Assembly: GCF_006874625.1 (NCBI RefSeq)
Contig: NZ_CP030034.1
Coordinates: 3,782,001 to 3,846,000 of the forward strand
Direction: 5' to 3'
DNA: 64,000 nucleotides
Origin: Bdellovibrio sp. NC01
GTDB taxonomy: Bacteria; Bdellovibrionota; Bdellovibrionia; Bdellovibrionales; Bdellovibrionaceae
Shown here one piece after another: positions 35,384 through 43,993 of this stretch. A program made the translations under genes and the position numbers. The notes under the pieces are model-generated. The model was not told where the DNA came from, searched no databases, and saw only the letters and a program-made list of their open reading frames with translations. Positions within the stretch are counted from its first letter, which is position 1, and each line of letters begins with the position of its first letter.

Positions 35384-38346
35384 AGGATATTCACCTCTGG
35401 GGGGTGAAACAAAACAATCTTAAGAACATCGAGGTCAAAATTCCTGTCGGCAAAATGACAGTGATTTGCGGCCCGAGTGGTTCAGGGAAATCTTCTCTGG
35501 CTTTCGAGACTCTTTTTGCCGAAGGCCAGCGCCGCTTCATCGAAAGTATGTCGAACTATGCACGACAATTTTTGAATAAAGCACCAAAGCCTGATATCGA
35601 AGGTATCAGCAACATTCCGCCTGCTATTTCAATCGAACAAAAAAACACAGTGAAGAGTTCACGATCAACTGTCGGCACAACGACAGAGATCATTGATTAT
35701 CTTCGCTTGTTGTATGAAAAAATCGGCAAGTCCTACTGCCCGACCCATCACTGCCCTACTGAAAAAGAAAGCGTCACTGAAGCCACTGATAAAGTGATCA
35801 AAGGCTTTTCAGGAAAACGTGGCTACATTCTTGTAGAGATCACTGAAGATGGTCGTGTCGCTGAAGGCAAAAAACTTCACTCGCTGTTACTGCAAGATGG
35901 TTACTTGCGTATTTACATTCCTAAAGTGAGTGAACCGGTTAAGAACACAACCAAAGCGACTAAAAAAACTGCCGCCCAAAAGGCCAACAAGAAGACTGGT
36001 AAAAAAGAAATTTTAGAGGCAGAAATTCCAACTCCTGTTGTTCCAGTGAACTCTGGCACAATGGTGACGTTAGAAGAAATGGGCACGATCGTCGAAATCG
36101 GCGATCCTGCTGCGATTAAAAAAGGTCTGCCGAAGGAAAGCTTTTATCTTGTTATCGACCGTATGAGCTTCAATGAAGATGAACGCGGTCGTATCGCTGA
36201 TTCCATGACTCAAGCTTACGAAGCAAGTATCAAGTACAATACGAACTTGATCACTCGCAAAGCCACAGTTTTGACAACTGATGGTCAACGTCTGCAGGTC
36301 AGCGAAGAAGCTTCTTGTCCTATGTGCGGTTATACTCCCCCGCCACTGAGTTCAAAACTTTTCAGTTTTAATTCGCCCATGGGTGCGTGCCCAACTTGTA
36401 AAGGCTTCGGCAATATCTTGGATATCGACGAAGAAAAAGTTGTTCCAAATCCCACAATGAGTTTGGCGCAAGGGGCTTTAAGTCCTTTCTGGATGCCAAG
36501 TGCTGCCCACGAAAAAAAGCAACTTCTTGCTTATTGTAAGAAGGCGAAAATCGATGTGCATACTCCGTGGAAAGATCTTCCTAAAGATCACCGCGAAGCT
36601 ATTTGGAATGGGAACAAAGAATTCTTCGGTGTGCGTGGTCTGTTTGAATATCTAGATCAGATCAAATACAAAATGCACGTGCGCGTATTCATCGCGCGCT
36701 TCAGAAGTCCCTTCGTGTGCCCTACTTGTAAAGGCGCACGTCTGCGCAATGAAGCCAATCACGTTTTAATTTCAAATTCGAACATCAATCAATTGTCGAA
36801 CATGACAATTGAAGACCTTAATAAATTCTTCCAAGAGTTGGAAACAACTCAGTATCAAAAAGAAGTTGCCGGCGAAGTTCTAAAACAAATTCGTGCGCGC
36901 TTAGAGTTTTTGATGCGTGTGGGAGTTCATTACTTGTCACTGGGTCGTGAAACCAGAACTCTTTCTGGTGGGGAATACCAACGTTTGATTCTTGCAAATC
37001 AACTTGGTATGGGCCTGTCACAAGCTCTTTACGTTTTGGATGAACCGACTGTGGGTCTTCATCCGCGCGACAACGATCGATTGATTTCCATCCTTAAAGA
37101 TTTAAAGGAACTTGGAAACACACTTGTTATCGTTGAACACGATCATGATGTGATCAAAGCCAGCGAGCACATCATCGAAATGGGCCCGGGCTCTGGATAT
37201 CTTGGTGGACAAGTCGTTTATTCGGGAACGACGAGTGATTTCTATAAATTTGATAACTCGAATACTGTTCCTTATTTGTTACCGAATAAGGGTGAAAAAG
37301 CTCCTCTTCGTCAAATTCGTCCTGTGGATGTTGAATCCTACAAAGTGAAACTGACGTTGAAAGGGGCAAAGGGACACAATCTTAAAAATCTTGATGTTGT
37401 GTTTCCGTTGAATCGTCTTGTCACAGTTACGGGCGTCAGTGGATCTGGTAAGTCGACTTTGATTTCAAAAACTCTTTATCCAGCACTTGCACGCGCCTTG
37501 GATATTGAATACATGCCTGCACAAGACTATGCAGCTCTTGAAGGTGTTGAGCATGTGAAAAACGTTTTGTTGATCGACCAATCACCGATTGGTAAATCAG
37601 CAAGAAGTTCGCCGATCACTTACTTAAAAGCCTTCGATGCGATTCGTACGATCATGTCGGGCACACCGGAAGCGCAATCGCGTGGTTATACTCCGGGTAC
37701 TTTCAGCTTGAACGTTGATGGTGGTCGTTGCCCTGCTTGTAAAGGCACCGGTTACGAGGAAATCGACATGATGTTCATGGATAACGTCGTTATTCCATGT
37801 GACGTTTGCGACGGCAAAAAATATCGTCCCGAAATTTTAGAGATCCAATATAAAGGCAAAAACGTTCACGAGATTCTTTCAATGACTGTAAGCGAGGCTA
37901 TGAATTTCTTCGTGGCCCATCCTAATATCCGTAAGCCTTTAAGCGTTTTGAAAGAAGTGGGTCTTGATTATTTAACTCTGGGCCAACCTGCCAACTCTTT
38001 GAGCGGTGGTGAATCTCAGCGTCTAAAAATTGCAAAAGAGCTCTCGCAAGTTCAACAAAAAGCGACGCTTTACATCCTGGATGAGCCTACAACAGGGCTG
38101 CATTTCCGCGAGGTAGAGCTGCTTATGAAGGTTCTAAACAAACTCATTGAAACTGGCGGTTCTGTGGTCGTCGTCGAGCACAATCTTGACGTCATTCGTG
38201 GGTCTGATTATGTCATTGACCTGGGTCCTGAAGCAGGTAAAAAAGGCGGAACAATCGTCGCTGAGGGTTCCCCAGAAGAAGTCATGAAGGCTAAGAAAAG
38301 CCTGACGGGACAATACCTGAAGCGTTACGTGGAAAGTCAGAAATAA
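35380..38346 (+). CDS. uvrA: UvrA, excinuclease ABC subunit A
   Basis: 988 residues, somewhat longer than the 940 of E. coli. Two ABC modules: Walker A GPSGSGKSS near the N-terminus and GVSGSGKST near residue 685, with signatures 'LSGGEYQR' and 'LSGGESQR'. Zinc-binding Cys pairs occur in each half (CPMC/CPTC and CPAC/CDVC). Residues about 188-209 are a Lys/Thr/Ala-rich insertion absent from most UvrA. UvrA finds bulky DNA lesions and loads UvrB. It is coupled to the PBP gene before it and the MsbA-like gene after it. Confidence 0.97.
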   Translation: MKDIHLWGVKQNNLKNIEVKIPVGKMTVICGPSGSGKSSLAFETLFAEGQRRFIESMSNYARQFLNKAPKPDIEGISNIPPAISIEQKNTVKSSRSTVGTTTEIIDYLRLLYEKIGKSYCPTHHCPTEKESVTEATDKVIKGFSGKRGYILVEITEDGRVAEGKKLHSLLLQDGYLRIYIPKVSEPVKNTTKATKKTAAQKANKKTGKKEILEAEIPTPVVPVNSGTMVTLEEMGTIVEIGDPAAIKKGLPKESFYLVIDRMSFNEDERGRIADSMTQAYEASIKYNTNLITRKATVLTTDGQRLQVSEEASCPMCGYTPPPLSSKLFSFNSPMGACPTCKGFGNILDIDEEKVVPNPTMSLAQGALSPFWMPSAAHEKKQLLAYCKKAKIDVHTPWKDLPKDHREAIWNGNKEFFGVRGLFEYLDQIKYKMHVRVFIARFRSPFVCPTCKGARLRNEANHVLISNSNINQLSNMTIEDLNKFFQELETTQYQKEVAGEVLKQIRARLEFLMRVGVHYLSLGRETRTLSGGEYQRLILANQLGMGLSQALYVLDEPTVGLHPRDNDRLISILKDLKELGNTLVIVEHDHDVIKASEHIIEMGPGSGYLGGQVVYSGTTSDFYKFDNSNTVPYLLPNKGEKAPLRQIRPVDVESYKVKLTLKGAKGHNLKNLDVVFPLNRLVTVTGVSGSGKSTLISKTLYPALARALDIEYMPAQDYAALEGVEHVKNVLLIDQSPIGKSARSSPITYLKAFDAIRTIMSGTPEAQSRGYTPGTFSLNVDGGRCPACKGTGYEEIDMMFMDNVVIPCDVCDGKKYRPEILEIQYKGKNVHEILSMTVSEAMNFFVAHPNIRKPLSVLKEVGLDYLTLGQPANSLSGGESQRLKIAKELSQVQQKATLYILDEPTTGLHFREVELLMKVLNKLIETGGSVVVVEHNLDVIRGSDYVIDLGPEAGKKGGTIVAEGSPEEVMKAKKSLTGQYLKRYVESQK

Positions 38347-40061
38347 TGGTAGAAATTAAAAGAATTCTTAGCGAAGCAAAACCACACAAGAAACTTATTC
38401 TCATCGTGGCCATCGCTGGGATCATTCACGCAGCAGCGTCTGCACGAATGGCATTGTTGATTAAACCTTTGTTCGACAATTTGGCTAAGGCTGAGTTCGA
38501 TCAAGTTGTAGCTTTGGTTCCTTGGGCTATGTTGCTTGCGATCATCGCGGGTATCGCTCGTTACTTCCATATCTACTTGATGAACTTCGTTGCAGAAAGC
38601 ATCACTCAAAGTCTTCGTCAAAAGTTGCAACAGAAATTCATGAAATTGAATTTGTCGTTCCATAACACTTATCAAACGGGCTCTGGCGGTTTGATTAGCT
38701 TGATCTTGAATGACATCGGCGCGATCCAAGATGGTCTGCGTATGGTTGCGGATATTTTCCTGCATCCGTTGTTATTCATCTTCTTGCTGGGTAACTTATT
38801 GATCATCGACTGGAAGCTGACTCTGGCTACTTTAGTGTTGGTACCAATCATTGGAACTTTCTTGAAATCAACATCACGCAGTCTTCGTAAGTACACACCG
38901 ATTGGTCAGGCGTACTTGCAAAAGATGACGTCGACGATCAAAGAAAGTATCGACGGCGTTCGTATCATTCAGTCCTTCAATCTTGAAAAAGTAATGGCTG
39001 ACCGCTTGGTGAATGAATCAAAAGAGTATTTGGAAACTCGTAAAATCGTTCACGCGCGTACTGAAATCATGGGCCCAGTTACAGAGATCCTGGCTTCTGG
39101 TATCGTCATGGCGGTTCTTCTTTATGAAACTTGGGAAGTAAAACAAGGTCGTGCAACTCCAGGTACGTTCGTTGGTTTCATTGCATCTCTTTTGATGTTG
39201 AATGCTCCGATTAAAAAATTCCAAGAGTCTTACGTGCGCATTCAATCCGTTGTGGCCGTTGCTAAACGTGTATTCCATGTTTTGGATGATCCCAACGAAG
39301 TTCCATTAAGCACAATCAACAAACCATTCCCGAAAGACTGGAAAAAGATCACGTACAAAAATGTTTCGTTCTCTTACGGTCGCGAGATGATTTTGAAAAA
39401 CGTTGATCTTGAAATCAAACGTGGCGAAATGGTTGCTCTTGTGGGCGCCAGCGGAAGCGGTAAATCGACAATCGTAAACTTGCTTGAACGCTTTTTTGAT
39501 GCGACTTCAGGCGAAATCTTATTCGACGACGTGAACATTCGCGATATCGAATTGGGCGATCTTCGCCGTAATATCGCGCTTGTGACTCAAGACGTGTTCT
39601 TATTCAGCGATACGATTGAAAACAATATCGGCGCTGGTAACTTGTCTCGTGATAAAAAAGACGTTCCAAAAATGGCGACTCTTGCAAACGCTAACGACTT
39701 TATCATGAAGATGCCTCAAGGCTACCAAAGCCGTGTGGGTGATCGCGGTAACTTGTTGTCTGGTGGTGAAAAACAGCGTGTGAGTATTGCTCGTGCGATG
39801 TTTAAGGATGCTCCGCTATTGATCCTAGATGAAGCGACAAGCGCTTTGGATACGGCAAGCGAGATCGAAGTACAAAAAGGTTTGGATCATTTGATGGAAG
39901 GTCGTACAGCGCTTGTGATTGCGCATCGTCTTTCTACGATCCAAAAAGCCGATAAGATCGTTGTCCTTAAAGGTGGCGAAATCGTAGAGATCGGTAGCCA
40001 TCACGAGCTACTGACTAACGAAGGCGAATATCACCGTTTCCATACTCTTCAACATAGCTAG
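38346..40061 (+). CDS. msbA: ABC exporter of the MsbA type (probable lipid A-core flippase)
   Basis: 571 residues with six membrane helices in the N-terminal half and one ABC ATPase domain: Walker A GASGSGKST, signature 'LSGGEKQR' and Walker B 'LLILDEATSALD'. This half-exporter works as a dimer. The overall look fits MsbA, which flips lipid A across the inner membrane, but other lipid or peptide exporters share this layout. It overlaps the uvrA stop by one base (TAATG), so it is co-translated. Confidence 0.85.
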   Translation: MVEIKRILSEAKPHKKLILIVAIAGIIHAAASARMALLIKPLFDNLAKAEFDQVVALVPWAMLLAIIAGIARYFHIYLMNFVAESITQSLRQKLQQKFMKLNLSFHNTYQTGSGGLISLILNDIGAIQDGLRMVADIFLHPLLFIFLLGNLLIIDWKLTLATLVLVPIIGTFLKSTSRSLRKYTPIGQAYLQKMTSTIKESIDGVRIIQSFNLEKVMADRLVNESKEYLETRKIVHARTEIMGPVTEILASGIVMAVLLYETWEVKQGRATPGTFVGFIASLLMLNAPIKKFQESYVRIQSVVAVAKRVFHVLDDPNEVPLSTINKPFPKDWKKITYKNVSFSYGREMILKNVDLEIKRGEMVALVGASGSGKSTIVNLLERFFDATSGEILFDDVNIRDIELGDLRRNIALVTQDVFLFSDTIENNIGAGNLSRDKKDVPKMATLANANDFIMKMPQGYQSRVGDRGNLLSGGEKQRVSIARAMFKDAPLLILDEATSALDTASEIEVQKGLDHLMEGRTALVIAHRLSTIQKADKIVVLKGGEIVEIGSHHELLTNEGEYHRFHTLQHS

Positions 40062-40080
40062 CTAGTCTTTATACATGGGC

Positions 40081-40097
40081 CGTCTCACCCTGAGACG
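40081..40097 (+). terminator. Weak hairpin after the msbA-like gene
   Basis: CGTCTCA pairs with TGAGACG over CCC. There is no good T-run after it. It may stabilise the transcript end or terminate poorly. Confidence 0.3.
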
Positions 40098-40238
40098 CCC
40101 TTCTGGCTTTAATTTCCAGCTGATCCTCATAGTCCAGTCTTGCATGCTTTTTAGACAGCTTCGCCTAAAGTTTGTCTACTTTCTTGACGATAAAAGTATC
40201 GACACTTTTTTACGGTCAAAGACTGAAGGGATGGAACT

Positions 40239-41795
40239 ATGATTAATTGGGATGAGTTTGAACATATACATGTGATCAAGAAACTCAAACATATCCTTAG
40301 CGCTTGGTGGAACATCGACGTTGTTTTCACTGACGAGCGTGGAATGCTTAAAGGCTATGACTCTGATAAAGCGGGCTTCAACAATCCAGCTATCGCTGCT
40401 CTTGTAAATAAAGAAGCAGGTCAAGCAAGCATCGCAGAACTAGTTGGTAAATCACTAGACGATCTTCGCACTTCACAAAATCGCTACACTCTACGCAAGT
40501 GGGACATGGTTGGTTTTGACGTTGGTGTATTCCCAATCATGATCGAAAATGACTGTGTAGGTACAGTTGTCGCAATGGGTTTCTTCCGCGACGCTAACTT
40601 CACTTCTCGTTTGCAAGAGATCCGCGATCGTTTGGCAGCCTTCGGCATGTCAGGCGAAGTGATCGAAAAATGCTTGGGCAAATTGAAATTCCTTGATGAT
40701 CACGAACGCACTCACTTCGCAGAACTTTGCGAACTAGTTGCACAAGAGATCGTGACTCTTCACCTAGAGATTTCTTCTCGTGAAGATCGCATCAAAGAAT
40801 TGAATAAAGAATTGGGCAACAGATTTAAATACGACAACATGATCGGTAAATCTAAACCAATGCAATCATTGTACGCTTTGCTTGATAAAATCAAAGGTGC
40901 AGATTCAACGGTTCTAGTACAAGGTGAAAACGGTACTGGTAAAGAGTTGATCGCGAAATCGATCCACTACAATTCAAACCGTAAAGACAAACCTTTCATC
41001 ATCCAAAACTGTTCTGCATTCAATGACAACTTGTTAGAATCAGAATTGTTCGGTCACATCAAAGGTTCATTTACTGGCGCTTTGAAAGACAAAAAAGGTC
41101 TTTTCGAAATGGCAGATAAAGGTACATTCTTCCTGGATGAGATCGGTGATACGTCTCCACAAATGCAAGTTAAGCTTCTTCGCGTATTGCAAGAAGGTAC
41201 TTTCATGCCAGTGGGCGCAACTGAATCTAGAAAAGTTGACGTTCGTATCGTTGCGGCGACAAACAGAAACTTAAAAGAAATGGTTGAGCAAGGTACATTC
41301 CGTGAAGACTTGTACTATCGCTTAAACGTTATCAACATCCGCGTTCCACCTCTTCGTGAAAGAAAAGAAGACATCCCGTTCTTGACGGATTTCTTCTTGA
41401 ACAAAATCCACGAACAACAAGGTGGTCCAAAACGTCAATTGACGAAACGTGCTTTGGAGAAGTTGTACGACTATCCATGGCCAGGTAACGTGCGTGAATT
41501 GCAAAATGAAATCGAAAGACTTTGCGTTCTTTCTGGCGACGAAACAAAACTAATGGCAGAACTTCTTTCTCCAAAAGTTTTGGAAGCTGGCGAAAAAAAC
41601 AAAGTTCAAGGCTCTCGTTTGCAAGGTAAGTTGAAAGATGCTTTGGAAGATCTAGAACGCGAAATGATCCGCGAAGGTCTTCGTCGCACAGGTTGGAATA
41701 AATCTAAACTTGCGAAAGAGCTTGGCATCAGCCGCGCCGGTCTTATCATGAAAGTTGAAAAATACGGTCTTGATAAACGTAAAATCGCTCGCTAG
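40239..41795 (+). CDS. Sigma-54-dependent transcriptional activator
   Basis: 518 residues. Residues 1 to about 175 form a sensory domain, possibly PocR- or GAF-like. A linker helix leads to the AAA+ domain with Walker A GENGTGKE (229-236), the sigma-54 contact loop GSFTGA (276-281, Ser instead of the usual Ala), Walker B with Asp300-Glu301 and an arginine-finger region 'FREDLYYRLN'. The C-terminus (about 475-510) is a Fis-type helix-turn-helix ('GWNKSKLAKELGISRAGL'). There is no receiver domain, so it responds to a ligand or partner. It is likely to drive nearby sigma-54 promoters. Confidence 0.95.
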   Translation: MINWDEFEHIHVIKKLKHILSAWWNIDVVFTDERGMLKGYDSDKAGFNNPAIAALVNKEAGQASIAELVGKSLDDLRTSQNRYTLRKWDMVGFDVGVFPIMIENDCVGTVVAMGFFRDANFTSRLQEIRDRLAAFGMSGEVIEKCLGKLKFLDDHERTHFAELCELVAQEIVTLHLEISSREDRIKELNKELGNRFKYDNMIGKSKPMQSLYALLDKIKGADSTVLVQGENGTGKELIAKSIHYNSNRKDKPFIIQNCSAFNDNLLESELFGHIKGSFTGALKDKKGLFEMADKGTFFLDEIGDTSPQMQVKLLRVLQEGTFMPVGATESRKVDVRIVAATNRNLKEMVEQGTFREDLYYRLNVINIRVPPLRERKEDIPFLTDFFLNKIHEQQGGPKRQLTKRALEKLYDYPWPGNVRELQNEIERLCVLSGDETKLMAELLSPKVLEAGEKNKVQGSRLQGKLKDALEDLEREMIREGLRRTGWNKSKLAKELGISRAGLIMKVEKYGLDKRKIAR

Positions 41796-41822
41796 TCCGA
41801 ACGATAAATAAATGACTCACAC

Positions 41823-41858
41823 AAAAGAGGGGCTGCACAACAGTCCCTCTTTTCTTTT
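41823..41858 (+). terminator. Strong terminator after the sigma-54 activator
   Basis: AAAAGAGGGGCTG pairs with CAGTCCCTCTTTT (13 bp, one G-T pair) over CACAA, followed by CTTTTT. Confidence 0.92.
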
Positions 41859-42014
41859 TGGTAGCCCGTGCCCCTCTGTGTCCCTGCCCTAAAGAAATTA
41901 CCTTATCGAACTAAAATTGATGAGTTTTAGACCCCTCTTTAAATGCTACTTTTGTAGACATGCTGTTAGCTTAAGTACTGAATATCTAATAGCAATTTCC
42001 GAACTGCAATCTGT

Positions 42015-42030
42015 TGGCACTGCCTTTGTA
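42015..42030 (+). promoter_or_regulatory. Candidate sigma-54 promoter
   Basis: TGGCAC (42015-42020) and TTGTA (42026-42030) have the exact GG-N10-G spacing of sigma-54 promoters. The -12 element reads GT where the consensus is GC. Transcription would begin near 42041, just before the AAGGGG ribosome site of the gene at 42065. Confidence 0.4.
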
Positions 42031-42064
42031 TATTAGGGTCTGTGAGTAAGGGGTACGTGGTTAT

Positions 42065-42934
42065 ATGCAGAACTCAACATTGGACAGCTCATTCGTAAAT
42101 CGCTTGAAGCAAATTTTAGCTAGCCGCTATGGGAAGGGTTTGCAGATTCGTCAATTGATGGATCTGTCGGAGCTTCAATCAGATGAAGATGCATTCACGC
42201 GGGGGCGTGACTTGCACGTTCCAATCAAGGTCAACGGCTCGTATTTGGGGACGGCCGTTGTTCCTTCTGCTGATGACCTTAATCAAGAAAAACGCCAAGG
42301 GGTCACACAATTAATTCGCATGGTTTTAGAACCTGCGATGTACAAATGGTACCTTGATCAACGTGAATCCAATTTGATGGAGATTTCTAAAGCAAATTTG
42401 AATTTAGAAAACGTGCATTTGTTCGCAGAAGAAATGCCTTCCATCGATGAGCTTTTAAAAGAAGACAACGATACAGCCCAAAGTCGAGGTTTGGATCTTA
42501 TTTCCCACCTTATTCACTTGGAAGGTCGTTCAGAAACTACTAATAAAAAAGTAGCTTTGCAGCTGCATGAAATGACAGGCCGTTGGGCTTTCGTTCCATT
42601 CAACGACATTAAAGGTCAACTGCACTCTTCATTCGATATTTGCAAACTTGGTGCAATGACAATCTTTATCGAAAACGTTGAGTCTTTGAATGCCGCTGAG
42701 CAAGAGCTTTTGATGGATTATCTTTCTGAAGATCATCTTTCAGACGAGCCATTGGTTATCACAAGCACGAATCTTAAAGCGGACGAGTTACAACAAGTTG
42801 AAGCCTTAGGTGCAAACTTACGTGACGAGCTTTCTGTGAACTGTTTCGAGGTAGACCGTGCGCCTTTATCGACACAAGGCCTGAAGGAAGTTCTTGAATT
42901 GTTCTTCATGAAAGATGCCCCGGAAAACGCATAA
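42065..42934 (+). CDS. Degenerate sigma-54-activator-like protein without ATP-binding motifs or DNA-binding domain
   Basis: 289 residues. The first 130 residues resemble a small sensory (GAF/PAS-like) domain. From residue 196, 'GAMTIFIENVESL', 'DEPLVITSTNL' and 'LRDELSVNCFEVDRAPL' line up in order with 'GTFFLDEIGDTSP', 'VRIVAATNRNL' and 'FREDLYYRLNVINIRVPPL' of the activator encoded just upstream. Walker A, the GAFTGA loop and the helix-turn-helix are absent, and the Walker B acidic pair is EN. I infer a decayed AAA+ paralogue that may regulate by binding. It lies 39 bases before the AmgK-like start, in the same operon. Confidence 0.7.
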   Translation: MQNSTLDSSFVNRLKQILASRYGKGLQIRQLMDLSELQSDEDAFTRGRDLHVPIKVNGSYLGTAVVPSADDLNQEKRQGVTQLIRMVLEPAMYKWYLDQRESNLMEISKANLNLENVHLFAEEMPSIDELLKEDNDTAQSRGLDLISHLIHLEGRSETTNKKVALQLHEMTGRWAFVPFNDIKGQLHSSFDICKLGAMTIFIENVESLNAAEQELLMDYLSEDHLSDEPLVITSTNLKADELQQVEALGANLRDELSVNCFEVDRAPLSTQGLKEVLELFFMKDAPENA

Positions 42935-42973
42935 CTCTTGATAATCTCATGAGTGTCTGTGAGAATTTTTCTT

Positions 42974-43993
42974 ATGGTCACTCATGATGAATACTTAGTT
43001 CCATTTTTAAATCGTTCTATTAACTCGGACGCATACAAAGTCTTCTCTCTAGCCGGGGATGCTTCCAATCGCCGCTACTACCGCGTGGTTCTTGACCAAC
43101 ATTCTTGGGTCTTGATGCGCTGGGAACCTTTTGATCCGAATAACTATCCATTCTTGAGTGTCCTAAATCACTTCGCTAAAAATGGCGTGCACGTTCCGCA
43201 TGTCGTTGCAATGTCACCTGAAGAAGGCTTGGTCCTTCTTGAAGATCTTGGTGATTTAACGTTAGAACGCAAATTTTGGGAAAGCCAAACGCAAGAAAAC
43301 TCGATGGAGTTTTATAAAATGGCCGTTGATGAAATCGTTAAGATCCATCACCCTGCCACTTTGGATAAATCAGAATGCACGGCTTTCAAAATCCAATTCG
43401 ATACTGAAAAATTCTTGTGGGAAATGAACTACGGCAAAGACAATCTTCTTTCCGGCGTTTTAAAATTCCCGTTCAACGACAAAACCAATAAAGAAATTTC
43501 TGACATCTTCTTGGATGTGTGCACGAAACTTCATAACGAGCCAAAGCGCATTGCTCATCGCGATTATCATTCTCGCAACTTGATGATCAAATTGGATCAG
43601 ATGACTGTCATCGATTTCCAAGATGCACGTTTGGGTCCGATTCAGTATGACCTTGTCAGCTTGATGCGCGATTCTTACGTCGATATGAACGATAGTATGG
43701 CGAAAACTTTGATCGATTATTACCTGGATCAATCAAAGCAGTATTTGCCGAAAGATTTTTCGCGTGAACACTTCGATCGCATCTATGAATTGCAATCTAT
43801 TCAACGATGCTTCAAAGCGTGCGGCAGTTTCGCCAGCTTCTATCACTTACGCCAAGATAAACGTTACCTGAAATATCTTTCAGGGACTCTTCGTCGCGTA
43901 ATGAAAGCCATCAACGAATTCCCAGAATACAAAATGTTCGCGGATGTGTTGATTGACTCTGGCGCTCTTGAAAGAAAGTACGAAACTCTATGA
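42974..43993 (+). CDS. amgK: AmgK-like sugar kinase (N-acetylmuramate/N-acetylglucosamine 1-kinase)
   Basis: 339 residues from ATG at 42974 (an in-frame GTG at 42953 is possible). The aminoglycoside-phosphotransferase fold is shown by an early 'GDASNRRYYRV', the catalytic loop H195-R-D197-Y-H and the metal site D214-F-Q-D217. The 'GDAS(N/F)RRY' start and the coupling by ATGA to a MurU-like gene are typical of AmgK. That enzyme makes MurNAc-1-phosphate from free MurNAc, the first step of the recycling route that bypasses de novo, fosfomycin-sensitive synthesis. Cytoplasmic. Confidence 0.85.
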   Translation: MVTHDEYLVPFLNRSINSDAYKVFSLAGDASNRRYYRVVLDQHSWVLMRWEPFDPNNYPFLSVLNHFAKNGVHVPHVVAMSPEEGLVLLEDLGDLTLERKFWESQTQENSMEFYKMAVDEIVKIHHPATLDKSECTAFKIQFDTEKFLWEMNYGKDNLLSGVLKFPFNDKTNKEISDIFLDVCTKLHNEPKRIAHRDYHSRNLMIKLDQMTVIDFQDARLGPIQYDLVSLMRDSYVDMNDSMAKTLIDYYLDQSKQYLPKDFSREHFDRIYELQSIQRCFKACGSFASFYHLRQDKRYLKYLSGTLRRVMKAINEFPEYKMFADVLIDSGALERKYETL

